A DNA stretch of 64,000 nucleotides, taken from contig JBBQTD010000002.1 in the NCBI GenBank assembly GCA_038234715.1, forward strand, positions 1 through 64,000, written 5' to 3'. Shown in pieces: positions 18,214 to 27,630 of this stretch. The notes under the pieces are model-generated. The model was not told the origin of the DNA. It saw nothing but the letters and a program-made list of their open reading frames with translations, and made no database searches. The stretch comes from SZAS-103 sp038234715 (GTDB lineage Bacteria; Pseudomonadota; Gammaproteobacteria; Xanthomonadales; Xanthomonadaceae). Positions within the stretch are counted from its first letter, which is position 1. The number at the start of each line of letters is the position of its first letter. A program made the translations under genes and the position numbers.

Positions 18214-19857
18214 CTAGCTGGTCGCGAGTGCGGCATCGACGATTGTCTGCGCTTCATTGAGAATCAGTTTCAAGTGGTCTGCATCGCGGAAGCTTTCCGC
18301 GTAGATCTTGTAGATGTCTTCGGTGCCGGATGGGCGTGCTGCGAACCAGCCGCTTTTCGAGGTAACGCGGATGCCGCCGATGGGCGCGTTGTTGCCGGGC
18401 GCCTTGTCGATGACTGTCTCGATGGCCTCGCCCGCGAGCTGTTTGCATTGCACCTGCGCTGGAGAAAGTCTGGAAAGCCCCGCGCGTTGCGCTGCATCTG
18501 CCGGAGCCTGTAGCCGGTCTGCGAAGACGTCGCCAAATTCCTTGCACAGGTCCTGGTAGAGGATGCCGGGGTCCTTTCCTGTCTTCGCGGTGATCTCGGC
18601 GGACAGCAGTGCCGGCACAAGGCCGTCCTTATCTGTCGTCCAGACCTTGCCGTTGCGGCGCAGGAATGCAGCGCCTGCACTCTCTTCACCGCCGAACCCG
18701 AGCGAACCGTCGAACAGTCCATCAACGAACCACTTGAAGCCCACCGGGACTTCATACAGCGTGCGTCCGATGCGGCGCACCACGCGGTCGATCATCGCGG
18801 TGCTGACGACGGTCTTGCCCACCGCCGCGGACGTGGCCCAAGCGGTGCGATGCTGGAACAGATAGTCGATCGCGACGCTGAGGTAATGGTTCGGTGGCAG
18901 CAGGCCGGTGCTACGGGTGACGATGCCATGGCGGTCGTGGTCGGTGTCGCACGCGAATGCGATTTCGTACTTGTCCTTGAGGCCGATCAGGCGCTGCATC
19001 GCGAATGGCGACGACGGGTCCATGCGGATCTTGCCATCCCAGTCGAGCGTCATGAAGCCGAATTGCGGATCGACCTGTTCGCTCACCACATCGAGGTTGA
19101 GCTTGTACTGCTCGGCGATGCGCGCCCAGTAGTGCACGCCTGCCCCGCCAAGCGGATCAACGCCCAGGTGCAATGCGGAACCGCGGATCGTGTCGAAGTC
19201 GATCGCGTTGCCGAGTTCCGCGACGTATCTGCCGAGAAAGTCCTGCTCGGTCGTTGTCGCGGCCTTAGTTGCCTGGTCGTAGGTGACGCGCTTGACGTCC
19301 TTCAGGCCAGCGCCGAGCAACGCATTCGCACGATCCTGGATCCAGCCGGTGACGTCGGTGTCGGCAGGACCGCCGTTGGGCGTGTTGTACTTGAAGCCGC
19401 CGTTGTCGGGCGGGTTGTGCGACGGGGTGACCACGATGCCATCGGCAAGGCTCGACGTACGCCCTTCGTTGTAACCCAGGATCGCGAAGGACACCGAGGG
19501 CGTCGGCGTGTACTCGCCGTCCAGCGACACGACGACATGCACGTTGTTCGCGGCGAGCACTTCGAGCGCGCTCTCGTACGCAGGCACCGACAGCGCATGC
19601 GTGTCGATGCCGACGAACAGCGGGCCGTTGATACCTTGTTTCTTGCGGTGTTCGCAGATCGCCTGCGAGATCGCGAGGATGTGGTTTTCGTTGAAGCTGC
19701 CATCGAACGACGAGCCGCGATGCCCGGAGGTCCCGAACAGTACCTGCTGCGCGGGATTCTTCGCATCGGGCTTCACGCTGTAGTACGCGTCGACAAGCTT
19801 GCCGACATCGACCAGTTGCGCAGCCTGGGCCGGCTTCCCTGCCAGCGGACTGTTCAT
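18214..19857 (-). CDS. pgm: phosphoglucomutase (alpha-D-glucose)
   Basis: 547 residues from ATG 19857, which overlaps the pgi stop by 4 bp. Interconverts glucose 1-phosphate and glucose 6-phosphate. All four functional loops are visible: the phosphoserine loop TPSHNPPDNGG, the metal loop CDTDHDRHGIVT, the sugar loop FGGEESAGAAFLRRNG and the phosphate loop RPSGTEDIYKIYAES. FGTSGHRGSSFDGSF near the N-terminus is typical of the long bacterial enzyme, and length fits. The frame is open far upstream across pgi, but that is a shadow. It supplies the branch to glycogen and sugar nucleotides in a cluster otherwise devoted to glucose 6-phosphate. Confidence 0.96.
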   Translation of the reverse strand: MNSPLAGKPAQAAQLVDVGKLVDAYYSVKPDAKNPAQQVLFGTSGHRGSSFDGSFNENHILAISQAICEHRKKQGINGPLFVGIDTHALSVPAYESALEVLAANNVHVVVSLDGEYTPTPSVSFAILGYNEGRTSSLADGIVVTPSHNPPDNGGFKYNTPNGGPADTDVTGWIQDRANALLGAGLKDVKRVTYDQATKAATTTEQDFLGRYVAELGNAIDFDTIRGSALHLGVDPLGGAGVHYWARIAEQYKLNLDVVSEQVDPQFGFMTLDWDGKIRMDPSSPFAMQRLIGLKDKYEIAFACDTDHDRHGIVTRSTGLLPPNHYLSVAIDYLFQHRTAWATSAAVGKTVVSTAMIDRVVRRIGRTLYEVPVGFKWFVDGLFDGSLGFGGEESAGAAFLRRNGKVWTTDKDGLVPALLSAEITAKTGKDPGILYQDLCKEFGDVFADRLQAPADAAQRAGLSRLSPAQVQCKQLAGEAIETVIDKAPGNNAPIGGIRVTSKSGWFAARPSGTEDIYKIYAESFRDADHLKLILNEAQTIVDAALATS

Positions 19858-21593
19858 GGGCGCGGCTTCCGGAACCGCAGGTAGCGCTTGATGAGGTTGG
19901 TGGTGGAACTGTCGTGCATGAGCTTGGGCGGCTTGGTTGAGGCGAGTTCGGCGGCGGTCGTCTTCGCGAGCTGCTTGCCGAGCTCGACGCCCCACTGGTC
20001 GAACGAATCGATGTTCCACACCACGCCCTGCACGAACACGCTGTGTTCGTACAACGCGATCAGCGCACCGAGTGTCGCTGGGGTGAGTTGTTCGGCGAGG
20101 ATGGTATTGCTGGGCCGGTTGCCCTCGCACACATGGTGCGGCGCGCTCGCCGCTGGCACGCCTTCGGCGATGACCTGTTCCAGCGTGCGGCCGAACGCGA
20201 GCCCCTCGCCCTGCGCGAACAGGTTGGCCATCAACAGGTCGTGCTGTTCGGCGGATGCATCCAGCAGCGGCAGGCAGAAGCCGATGAAGTCGCATGGAAT
20301 CAGTCGCGTGCCCTGGTGGATCAGCTGGTAGAACGAATGCTGGCCATTGGTGCCTGGCTCGCCCCAGTAGATTGGCGCCGTCTCGAAGACGACCGGGATG
20401 CCGTCGAGGTCGACGTGCTTGCCGTTGCTCTCCATCGTGAGTTGCTGCAAATACGCCGGAAAGCGCTTGAGATATTGCGAATACGGCAGCACGGCGACCG
20501 TTTCGGCGCCGAACAGGAAGTTGTTGTTCCAGATCGCGAGCATGCCCATCAGGATCGGCAGGTTGCGTTCGGGCGGTGCGGTGCGGAAATGGTTGTCCAT
20601 CGCATGGAAGCCGGCGAGCATCGCGCGGAAGTGCTCCGGCCCGATCGCGATCATCGTGGACAGGCCGATCGCCGAATCCATCGAATAGCGTCCGCCAACC
20701 CAATCCCAGAAGCCAAACATGTTGTCGGTGTCGATGCCGAACTTGGCCACTTCCGCAGCATTGGTGGACACCGCGACGAAATGCTTCGCCACGGCTTTCG
20801 GGTCGCGCATCGTGGTGACGACCCACTGCTTCGCGGCGTTCGCGTTGGTCAACGTCTCGAGCGTGGTAAATGTCTTCGAGCACACGATGAACAGCGTCTC
20901 GCCTGGATCCAGGTCACGTGTGGCCTCGAGGAAGTCCGCGCCATCCACGTTGGAGATGAAACGGAACGTGAGTTCGCGCTGGGTGTACGCGCGCAATGCC
21001 TCGAACGCCATCACCGGGCCTAGGTCGGAACCGCCGATGCCAATGCTGATGACATTGCGGATGCGACGCCCCGAGTTTCCCTTCCACTCGCCGCTGCGGA
21101 CCTTGCCGGCGAACACGGTCATCCTGTCCAGCACGGCCTGCACATCGGGCACCACGTTGCGCCGATCGACTTCCATCGACGCGGTCTTCGGCGCACGCAG
21201 GGCCATGTGCATCACGGCGCGGTTTTCCGTGGTGTTGATCTTCTCTCCGTGGAACATCGCATCGCGACGTTCGGTTACGCCGCTGGCGCTGGCCAGCTTG
21301 AGCAGCAACGCCAGCGACTCATCGGTGATGCGGTTCTTCGAGTAGTCGAGGTACAAGCCGGCTGCTTCGACGCACATTCGCGAACCGCGCCGCTCGTCGG
21401 CCTTGAACAGGTCGCGCAGGTGCATCGGCATGATCTTGCCCGCATGCGTCTTGAGCGCGAGCCATTCCGGCCGCGCTGCAGGCCGCACGGATTTGGTCGG
21501 GCGAGCCGGAGACGCGGCAGCTGGCGACGTGCGTGGTGGCGTCGGTGGTGGTGTGCGCGAAGGCGGTGGTGGTGTTGGTCCGGTGGTCATCAT
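19854..21593 (-). CDS. pgi: glucose-6-phosphate isomerase, Pro-rich N-terminal extension
   Basis: 579 residues if ATG 21593 is used. Two adjacent ATGs (21593, 21590) follow GGGGGAG and the first overlaps the tal stop. Interconverts glucose 6-phosphate and fructose 6-phosphate. Signatures: SIGIGGSDLGPVMAFEAL and GTNGQHSFYQLIHQGT, with catalytic Glu/His/Lys regions intact. The isomerase fold starts near residue 44 (WLALKTHAGKI). Residues 3-43 are a Pro/Thr/Ala/Ser-rich tail (GPTPPPPSRTPPPTPP and on) with no counterpart in usual enzymes of about 550 residues. A start inside the enzyme part (an internal ATG) is the alternative, but it would have no ribosome site and would break the overlap with tal. 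Confidence 0.94.
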   Translation of the reverse strand: MMTTGPTPPPPSRTPPPTPPRTSPAAASPARPTKSVRPAARPEWLALKTHAGKIMPMHLRDLFKADERRGSRMCVEAAGLYLDYSKNRITDESLALLLKLASASGVTERRDAMFHGEKINTTENRAVMHMALRAPKTASMEVDRRNVVPDVQAVLDRMTVFAGKVRSGEWKGNSGRRIRNVISIGIGGSDLGPVMAFEALRAYTQRELTFRFISNVDGADFLEATRDLDPGETLFIVCSKTFTTLETLTNANAAKQWVVTTMRDPKAVAKHFVAVSTNAAEVAKFGIDTDNMFGFWDWVGGRYSMDSAIGLSTMIAIGPEHFRAMLAGFHAMDNHFRTAPPERNLPILMGMLAIWNNNFLFGAETVAVLPYSQYLKRFPAYLQQLTMESNGKHVDLDGIPVVFETAPIYWGEPGTNGQHSFYQLIHQGTRLIPCDFIGFCLPLLDASAEQHDLLMANLFAQGEGLAFGRTLEQVIAEGVPAASAPHHVCEGNRPSNTILAEQLTPATLGALIALYEHSVFVQGVVWNIDSFDQWGVELGKQLAKTTAAELASTKPPKLMHDSSTTNLIKRYLRFRKPRP

Positions 21594-22681
21594 GCTCCCC
21601 CTGCATTGGCCAGTGTCTGTGTCTTGTCCGCGATGCGATCGAGAAGTTCCTTCCACGACTTCACGAACGATGCCGCACCGTCGACCTGCAATTGTTTCGC
21701 GACAGCATCGATGTCGATACCAGCCTGGGCGAACCGCGCAAGCATCGCTTCGCCGTCGACGCCATCCTTCGCCATCGCCCGGGGGGCGGCGGCATGGTCG
21801 GCATAGGCCTTGAGGGTCTTCTCGGGGATGGTATCGACGGTGTCCGCTGCGGCCAGGGCCTCGACGTACAGCGTATCGGAAGCATTTGGATCCTTGGTGC
21901 CGGTGCTTGCCCACAACAACCGCTGCGGATGCGCGCCCTGTTTCGCGAGCTTCTGCCAGCGATCCGAGGCGAGCATGTCGCAATAGGCGCGATAGGTTCG
22001 CTGGCCAATGGCGATGCCGAGCTTGTTGCGCAAGTCCGCAGGCACCTTGTCGGCGACCGCCTTGTCCCAGCGGCTGACGAACACCGAGGCAACGGACTCG
22101 ATTTTCGGATCGAGGCCAGCTTCGATGCGCCGCTCGATGCCGCGCAGGTAGGCTCCGGCGGCGGCAAGGTACTGCTCGCGCGAGAACAACAGGGTGACGT
22201 TGATCGGCACGCCCGCGAAGATCGCTTCCTCGATCGCCGGGATGCCTTCTGGCGTACCCGGGATCTTCACGAACAGGTTCGGTCGCCCGGCCTGCGCATG
22301 GATCTGCTTCGCTGCCGCGATGCTGCCTTCGGAGTCGGCGGCGAGCAGTGGCGAGACTTCCATCGACACCCAGCCATCCACGCCCTGGGTCGCGTTGAAC
22401 GCCGGGCGGAACAGGTCGGCTGCGCGACGCAAATCCTCGAGTGCCAGCTCGATGAACAATTCCTCGCCGGACTTGCCCGCTTCGGCCTTCTCGAGGATCC
22501 CGGCGTCGTACGCGTTCGTCCCGCCGATGGCTTCGTCGAAGATCGTCGGATTCGAGGTGAGCCCGGTGACCGAGAAGTCGTCGATGTATCCGCGCAGGGT
22601 TCCGTTGTCGAGGATTTCACGGGTGATGTTGTCGAGCCACAGGCTCTGGCCGAGGTCGTGCAGTAGCTGGGTCTTGTTCAT
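21590..22681 (-). CDS. tal: transaldolase
   Basis: 363 residues from ATG 22681. Moves a dihydroxyacetone unit between sugar phosphates in the non-oxidative pentose-phosphate pathway. TSNPTIFDEAI is the family's first signature, and FVKIPGTPEG carries the Schiff-base lysine, followed by NVTLLFSREQY. The length and the N-terminal helix (LLHDLGQSLWLDNITREIL) match the longer TAL type found in actinobacteria, cyanobacteria and some proteobacteria, not the 317-residue TalB type. The stop overlaps the pgi start (ATGA). The gap from the HAD gene is 43 bp. Confidence 0.95.
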   Translation of the reverse strand: MNKTQLLHDLGQSLWLDNITREILDNGTLRGYIDDFSVTGLTSNPTIFDEAIGGTNAYDAGILEKAEAGKSGEELFIELALEDLRRAADLFRPAFNATQGVDGWVSMEVSPLLAADSEGSIAAAKQIHAQAGRPNLFVKIPGTPEGIPAIEEAIFAGVPINVTLLFSREQYLAAAGAYLRGIERRIEAGLDPKIESVASVFVSRWDKAVADKVPADLRNKLGIAIGQRTYRAYCDMLASDRWQKLAKQGAHPQRLLWASTGTKDPNASDTLYVEALAAADTVDTIPEKTLKAYADHAAAPRAMAKDGVDGEAMLARFAQAGIDIDAVAKQLQVDGAASFVKSWKELLDRIADKTQTLANAGGA

Positions 22682-22724
22682 GGCGGCTCCGGGTCTTCCT
22701 TGTTCGGGCATCAGGGGACGAACG

Positions 22725-23447
22725 TTATCGAGATTGGACGGTTGCAGCTTGCGGCGTGGCGGTGACAGATGCTGCGTCGCGCAGGAACCACTGCAGGCCC
22801 TGCGCGCACAGGTCGCCGATACGTTCAATTGTGCGATCGGGCAGTGGGGAAATCGTTGCCATGTCGGTTTGCGTGGCGTAGTGACCCTGCCGCACGAACA
22901 CCGTGGTGAGCCTGTCGCCGAGCGCGGACTTCATCGCAGCAAGGATCTGCGGCTTGTCGTCGACCATGACGTAGTGGCTTGCGGGAAACTGTTTCTGCAT
23001 GGCATCGAGCGTGTCCTGCTTGTGCACGGTGACGATGACCCGGCCACCGACTGCGTCCCAGATTCCCGATCGCTGGATCTTGCGCGGCTGGAACACGATG
23101 TCGCCGTCCGAGAAGATCGCCGGCGTGCCGAATGTCGCAAGCTGCGCGATGGCGGCGAGCGCATCGCGATACAGGTTCGCCGGGAACGGGTAATCGAGCA
23201 GGTACGCGGACATCTGCAGCAATGCGGGCGTCTGCTCGACTTCAGCGCGCAGCCTCTGCAAGGCGTCGAGGTAGTCGACGTAGCCAAGCTGCTTGCGCAG
23301 CGCATCGTAGTGCTTCCAGTACGTTTCGCTGTCGGTCGGACCGAAATCGTGCAACAGGCGCGCCGCCAGGTCGGACTTGAAGCGGTCGTTGTCGAACAGG
23401 GTGTTGTCGACATCGAGGAGGAACACGAGGTCACCCGGCATCAGCAT
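22725..23447 (-). CDS. HAD-superfamily hydrolase
   Basis: 240 residues from ATG 23447, preceded by a strong AGGAGGAG site located within the end of zwf; the two frames overlap by 7 bp. Motif I is LLDVDNTLFDND (nucleophile and acid Asp pair), motif II is AIFSDGD and the metal motif is VMVDDKPQIL. A helical cap of about 70 residues (WKHYDALRKQLGYVDYL) lies between motifs I and II, as in subclass I phosphatases. The substrate is unknown. Its tight coupling between zwf and tal suggests a sugar phosphate or a damaged metabolite of that pathway, which is inference. No 6-phosphogluconolactonase gene is in the cluster, but HAD enzymes are not known to replace it. Confidence 0.85.
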   Translation of the reverse strand: MLMPGDLVFLLDVDNTLFDNDRFKSDLAARLLHDFGPTDSETYWKHYDALRKQLGYVDYLDALQRLRAEVEQTPALLQMSAYLLDYPFPANLYRDALAAIAQLATFGTPAIFSDGDIVFQPRKIQRSGIWDAVGGRVIVTVHKQDTLDAMQKQFPASHYVMVDDKPQILAAMKSALGDRLTTVFVRQGHYATQTDMATISPLPDRTIERIGDLCAQGLQWFLRDAASVTATPQAATVQSR

Positions 23448-24862
23448 GGCGGGCTCTCCTCCTTCTTCGGATCGTGCCAACCCTCCCTGCTCGCCACGAC
23501 CTTCGCGGCCGCAGGCGGCCCCCACGTGCCAGGCTCATAGACCGTGGGAGGTTCGATATGGACTCCCCTGGCGCCGCCGAGGATCGGATCGACGATGCGC
23601 CAGGCGGCTTCGACAGAATCATCGCGGGTGAACAGCGACGCATCGCCACGGATCGCATCGCCAATCAAGCGTTCGTACGGGGATTTCTCGCGCTGCGGGC
23701 GGTTGCGCGCGACGAGCTCGACGTTTTCGCCCTCCATCTCTTCTCCTGGCTTCTTGACGCGCGCGCCGGCAGAGATCACCACCTCGGGACTGAGCCTGAA
23801 ACGGAAATAGTTCGACTCGGTCGCGCGGATGTCATCGAAGATGCCGATCGGCGGACGCTTGAGATCGACCATGACCTCGGTCGTGGTGATCGGCATGTTC
23901 TTGCCGGCACGGATGTAGAACGGCACGCCCGCCCAGCGCCAGGTGTCGATGTGCAGGCGCAGCGCGGCAAAGGTTTCGACAGTTGAATCCCTGGCCACGC
24001 CCACTTCATCGAGATAACCGCGGAACTGGCCGCGTACGACCTCCCTCGGGTCGAGCGGTCGCATCGCGCGGAACAACCGCAACTTTTCTGCTCGCATTGC
24101 GTCGGCGTCACGCCCCACCGGCGCGTCCATCGCAAGCAATGCAATGACCTGCAGCAGGTGGTTCTGCACGACGTCGCGGATCGCGCCGACCTCTTCGTAG
24201 AAACTTCCGCGGCCCTGCACGCCGAAATTCTCGGCCATGGTGATCTGAACGCTGTCGATGTAGTTCCGGTTCCAGATCGGTTCCAGGAAGGTGTTCGCAA
24301 AGCGGAAGTACAGCAGGTTCTGCACCGCTTCCTTGCCGAGGTAGTGATCGATGCGGAAGATCGCCTCCTCCGGGAACACCGAGTGCAGGGTTGCATTGAG
24401 GTCGCGTGCGGACTGCAGGTCGCGTCCGAACGGCTTTTCCACGATCACGCGCGCGTCCTTCGCGCAGCCGGAGTTGGCGAGATGCCGAACCACTACCGGG
24501 AACATGCTTGGGGGAATCGCCAGGTAATGGATGGGACGCAAGCGACCCGTCAGCGCGGCCTTGAGTTTTTCGTAGGTGGCCGGGTCGTTGTAGTCGCCAT
24601 CGATGTACTGCAACAGCGCGGAGAGTTTCGCGAAAGCGTCGGGATCGAGCTTGTCGTTCTTCTCGATGCTGTCCTGGGCACGCGCGCGCAGCTGTTCCAG
24701 GTTCCACCCGGCCCGCGCGACGCCGATGATGGGAATGGTCAGTTCGCCGCGTTTGATCATCGCCTGCAATGCGGGAAAGATCTTCTTGTAGGCCAGGTCC
24801 CCGGTCGCGCCAAAGAACACAAAGGCATCCGAACACGGTGCCGTCGACTGCTGTGTCGCCAT
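23441..24862 (-). CDS. zwf: glucose-6-phosphate 1-dehydrogenase
   Basis: 473 residues from ATG 24862, with AAAGGTGA upstream. An in-frame upstream ATG at 24913 adds a basic stretch without homology. Oxidises glucose 6-phosphate to 6-phosphogluconolactone with NADP+ (or NAD+), the entry to the oxidative pentose-phosphate and Entner-Doudoroff routes. Landmarks: nucleotide-binding FGATGDLAYKKIFPAL, EKPFGRDL, and the active-site signature RIDHYLGKE. Length is normal for the family. It is the first gene of the minus-strand cluster, so the 328-bp region upstream should carry the main promoter. Confidence 0.95.
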   Translation of the reverse strand: MATQQSTAPCSDAFVFFGATGDLAYKKIFPALQAMIKRGELTIPIIGVARAGWNLEQLRARAQDSIEKNDKLDPDAFAKLSALLQYIDGDYNDPATYEKLKAALTGRLRPIHYLAIPPSMFPVVVRHLANSGCAKDARVIVEKPFGRDLQSARDLNATLHSVFPEEAIFRIDHYLGKEAVQNLLYFRFANTFLEPIWNRNYIDSVQITMAENFGVQGRGSFYEEVGAIRDVVQNHLLQVIALLAMDAPVGRDADAMRAEKLRLFRAMRPLDPREVVRGQFRGYLDEVGVARDSTVETFAALRLHIDTWRWAGVPFYIRAGKNMPITTTEVMVDLKRPPIGIFDDIRATESNYFRFRLSPEVVISAGARVKKPGEEMEGENVELVARNRPQREKSPYERLIGDAIRGDASLFTRDDSVEAAWRIVDPILGGARGVHIEPPTVYEPGTWGPPAAAKVVASREGWHDPKKEESPPC

Positions 24863-25190
24863 ATGGTTTTCACCTTTCCGTGGTTCGCGCCTCGGCCGGT
24901 TCGCAATCCGCACGATGCGTCAACTCCAAGACTAGCAGCATGCGCCACCGGGCCTGCAGGTCAGCTGAATCCGGCCTGCGCGCCGGTCGTTCAACGCTGT
25001 CGGCAGGTGGGAGGACACGCTGGTCAGTCGCTGCGATGCGCTGGCGGCCAGCCAAAAGCGCGATGGTGGGACGGGCGGATGGATCGGATGGAGTCGTGCG
25101 TGCCATTCTGCAGACAGGCTAGGGGAAACCTGCCCGACCGGCGTTACTCTACCCACTCGCCAGGCCCCGCCGTCGTCGCAGGAGTTCGCC
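24863..25190. other. divergent intergenic region, zwf / acyl-CoA dehydrogenase
   Basis: 328 bases between two divergent starts. The zwf side has TTGACG (minus strand, near 24920) but no matching -10 at the usual distance. The other side ends with CAGGAG before ATG 25191. No long palindrome was seen. It must contain promoters for both directions, but I cannot place them. Confidence 0.5.
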
Positions 25191-26975
25191 ATGCCGCACT
25201 ACACCCCGCCGCTGCGCGACATGCAGTTCGTGCTGCACGAATTGCTGGGCGTCGAGAATGCGCTGCGCAAGCTGACCCCGTACGCGGCTATCGACCGCGA
25301 GACGATCGATGCGGTGCTCGAGGAAGGTGGCAAGTTCTGCGCCGAGATCCTGTTTCCGCTCAACCAGGTCGGCGATCGCGAGGGCTGCACGATCCGCGAT
25401 GGCGTGGTGACCACGCCGACCGGCTTTCGGCAAGCGTATCGGCAGTTCGTCGAAGGCGGCTGGCCTTCGCTCGGTGCCGATCCGGAGTTTGGCGGACAGG
25501 GCTTGCCGCACGTGGTGCATGGCGCCTTCATGGAAATGATGAACTCCGCGAACCAGGCCTGGGCAATGTATCCGGGCCTTTCCCATGGCGCCTACAACGC
25601 ACTTTCCGCGTTCGGCACGCCCGCGCTCAAGCAGCTTTATCTTCCGAAGCTGGTGTCTGGCGAGTGGACCGGAACGATGTGCCTGACCGAGGCGCACAGC
25701 GGCACCGATCTTGGCCTGCTGCGAACGAAGGCGGTGCCGAACGGTGATGGGTCGCATGCGATCACCGGAACCAAGATCTTCATCTCCTCCGGCGAGCACG
25801 ACCTGTCGAAAAACATCATCCACCTCGTGCTTGCGAGGTTGCCGGATGCGCCCGCCGGAACCAAAGGCATCTCGCTGTTCGTGGTGCCGAAGTTCGTGCC
25901 CGATGCCGACGGCAATGCTGGCGCGCGCAACGGGGTGATGTGCGGTTCGATCGAACACAAGATGGGCATCCACGGCAATGCCACGTGCGTGATCAACCTC
26001 GATGCCGCGCAAGGCTGGATGGTCGGCGAACCGAATCGCGGACTCAATGCGATGTTCGTGATGATGAACGGCGCGCGGCTTGGCGTCGGCATGCAATCGC
26101 TGGGCCTCGCGGAAGCCGCTTACCAGAATGCACTGGCCTACGCGAAGGAGCGCATCCAGGGACGTTCGCTGACCGGTGCGAAGGCGACCGACAAGCCCGC
26201 AGATCCGATCATTTGCCACCCCGACGTGCGGCGCATGCTGCTCACCCAGAAGGCCTATGTGGAAGCGGCACGCACCTTCACCTACTGGGCCGGGCTTGCG
26301 ATCGATCGGGAACAGCATCACCCGGATGCTCAGGTGCGCAGCGACAATGCGGACCTGGTTGCTCTGCTCACGCCAGTGGTCAAGGGATTCATCACCGACA
26401 ACGGCTATGAATCGACGACGCTTGCGATGCAGGTATACGGAGGCCACGGCTACATCGTGGAGTCGGGCGTGGAGCAATACGTGCGCGACGCGCGCATCAA
26501 CATGATCTACGAAGGCACAAACACCGTGCAGGCGCTGGACCTACTCGGCCGCAAGGTGCTCGGCGACGGCGGCGCCAAGCTGATGAAGTTCGGCAGGATC
26601 ATCGAGGATGCGGCGAAGGCGCACAACGAGAACCCCGCGATGCAGGAATTCACGACGCCCCTGCTCGACCTGCTGGGCGAAGTGCACAAGCTCACTGCCG
26701 AGATCGCCGCGAAATCCGCGCGCAATCCGGACGAGGCCGGAGCTGCCGCAGTGCCTTATCTGCGGGTCATCGGCCACCTCGTGTTTTCGTTCTCGTGGTG
26801 CAATTCCGCCGGGGTCGCACTGAAGAAGCTCGACAGTGGCGATCCATTCTACAAAGCCAAACTGAGCACCGCGCGCTTCTATTTCGCCAAGCTCTATCCC
26901 GAGAGCGCCTCGCTGATCGCACAGGTACGTGCCGGCTCGGCACCGTTGATGGAGCCGGACGTGGGAATGTTTTGA
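25191..26975 (+). CDS. acyl-CoA dehydrogenase, long DmdC/FadE-like type
   Basis: 594 residues from ATG 25191 with CAGGAG upstream. FAD-dependent alpha,beta-dehydrogenation of an acyl-CoA. Visible: the N-terminal extension starting YTPPLRDMQFVLHELL typical of the long subfamily (3-methylmercaptopropionyl-CoA dehydrogenase-like), CLTEAHSGTDLG in the FAD-binding middle domain, and MIYEGTNTVQALDLLGRK with the catalytic Glu. A C-terminal domain of about 120 residues follows. This subfamily often acts on fatty acyl-CoA despite its name, so the substrate is uncertain. It is monocistronic or paired with the small gene 18 bp downstream. Confidence 0.9.
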   Translation: MPHYTPPLRDMQFVLHELLGVENALRKLTPYAAIDRETIDAVLEEGGKFCAEILFPLNQVGDREGCTIRDGVVTTPTGFRQAYRQFVEGGWPSLGADPEFGGQGLPHVVHGAFMEMMNSANQAWAMYPGLSHGAYNALSAFGTPALKQLYLPKLVSGEWTGTMCLTEAHSGTDLGLLRTKAVPNGDGSHAITGTKIFISSGEHDLSKNIIHLVLARLPDAPAGTKGISLFVVPKFVPDADGNAGARNGVMCGSIEHKMGIHGNATCVINLDAAQGWMVGEPNRGLNAMFVMMNGARLGVGMQSLGLAEAAYQNALAYAKERIQGRSLTGAKATDKPADPIICHPDVRRMLLTQKAYVEAARTFTYWAGLAIDREQHHPDAQVRSDNADLVALLTPVVKGFITDNGYESTTLAMQVYGGHGYIVESGVEQYVRDARINMIYEGTNTVQALDLLGRKVLGDGGAKLMKFGRIIEDAAKAHNENPAMQEFTTPLLDLLGEVHKLTAEIAAKSARNPDEAGAAAVPYLRVIGHLVFSFSWCNSAGVALKKLDSGDPFYKAKLSTARFYFAKLYPESASLIAQVRAGSAPLMEPDVGMF

Positions 26976-26993
26976 TCGTCAAGGGGAATCTAC

Positions 26994-27533
26994 ATGTGCA
27001 GAGACGTGACAGGCAAAGGATCACCGCGAATGGGCAGCGGCTTCATCCTGGGCGCCACTGCGCTGCTGATGGCGTTCGCAGCGATGGCGCAATCGCCAGC
27101 AAAGCCGTCCGTACCGGCGACGACAGCCGCCGCAGCGGATGATCCCGACGCGAGACCGCCGGTCACCGAGGCAGATCTGTTGATCGTGAGGCGCGCACGC
27201 GAGCTATTGGATGCGCCAGCGAAATGGAACTGCGCCGACAACCGGAAGTGCCCCGAAAAGGCCAAAACCTACAGTCTCTATTGCGCGCTGCAGACGGCAA
27301 CGACCGAGGTAGGGCGTAACTTCGAGCATCGTGGTGCGGCGCTGCAGGAGATGCGCTTCGTCATCGACGAAATTGCGGCCACCCGCAACTATGACCACCG
27401 ATTGATGGACTACAACAACGATCCGACCACATCGTTCGCCGACGTGCAGGAAGTGTTTCGCATCACCGAGAGCCTGATCTCACTCCGACTCAAAGGCGGG
27501 GCGCCCAAGGTGGTCTCGCCAGCCCACAAGTGA
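26994..27533 (+). CDS. exported protein of unknown function
   Basis: 179 residues from ATG 26994, which has AAGGGGAA at good distance; ATG 27030 with AAAGGA is nearly as good and gives a more usual signal peptide. The hydrophobic stretch GFILGATALLMAFAAMAQ is a signal peptide. The mature part starts with an Ala/Pro-rich linker, then a compact region with three cysteines (WNCADNRKCPEK, YCALQ) and ends in a basic tail. Likely periplasmic. The motif VIDEIAATRNYDHRLMDYNN looks conserved. I do not know the family. It is 18 bp behind the acyl-CoA dehydrogenase. Confidence 0.6.
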   Translation: MCRDVTGKGSPRMGSGFILGATALLMAFAAMAQSPAKPSVPATTAAAADDPDARPPVTEADLLIVRRARELLDAPAKWNCADNRKCPEKAKTYSLYCALQTATTEVGRNFEHRGAALQEMRFVIDEIAATRNYDHRLMDYNNDPTTSFADVQEVFRITESLISLRLKGGAPKVVSPAHK

Positions 27534-27540
27534 ATCAACA

Positions 27541-27624
27541 GTGGTCGTGCAGCCATTCGGGTTTGATGCGCCCGGGATCACCGCAAGGTTCTTCGACCCC
27601 GGCGGCAACATCGTCGGCCTGTAA
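27541..27624 (+). pseudogene. C-terminal fragment of a VOC (glyoxalase-fold) protein
   Basis: Twenty-seven codons and a stop read VQPFGFDAPGITARFFDPGG followed by NIVGL. That is the usual last strand of vicinal-oxygen-chelate proteins (typically ..FRDPDGNVIGL). No upstream part is present: the preceding gene's stop is only 7 bases before. It is a remnant left after deletion. Confidence 0.45.
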
Positions 27625-27630
27625 CAGCAG

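Noticed and set aside
18850..19884. 344-codon plus-strand frame antisense to pgm
   Set aside because: Shadow of a gene with all catalytic loops.
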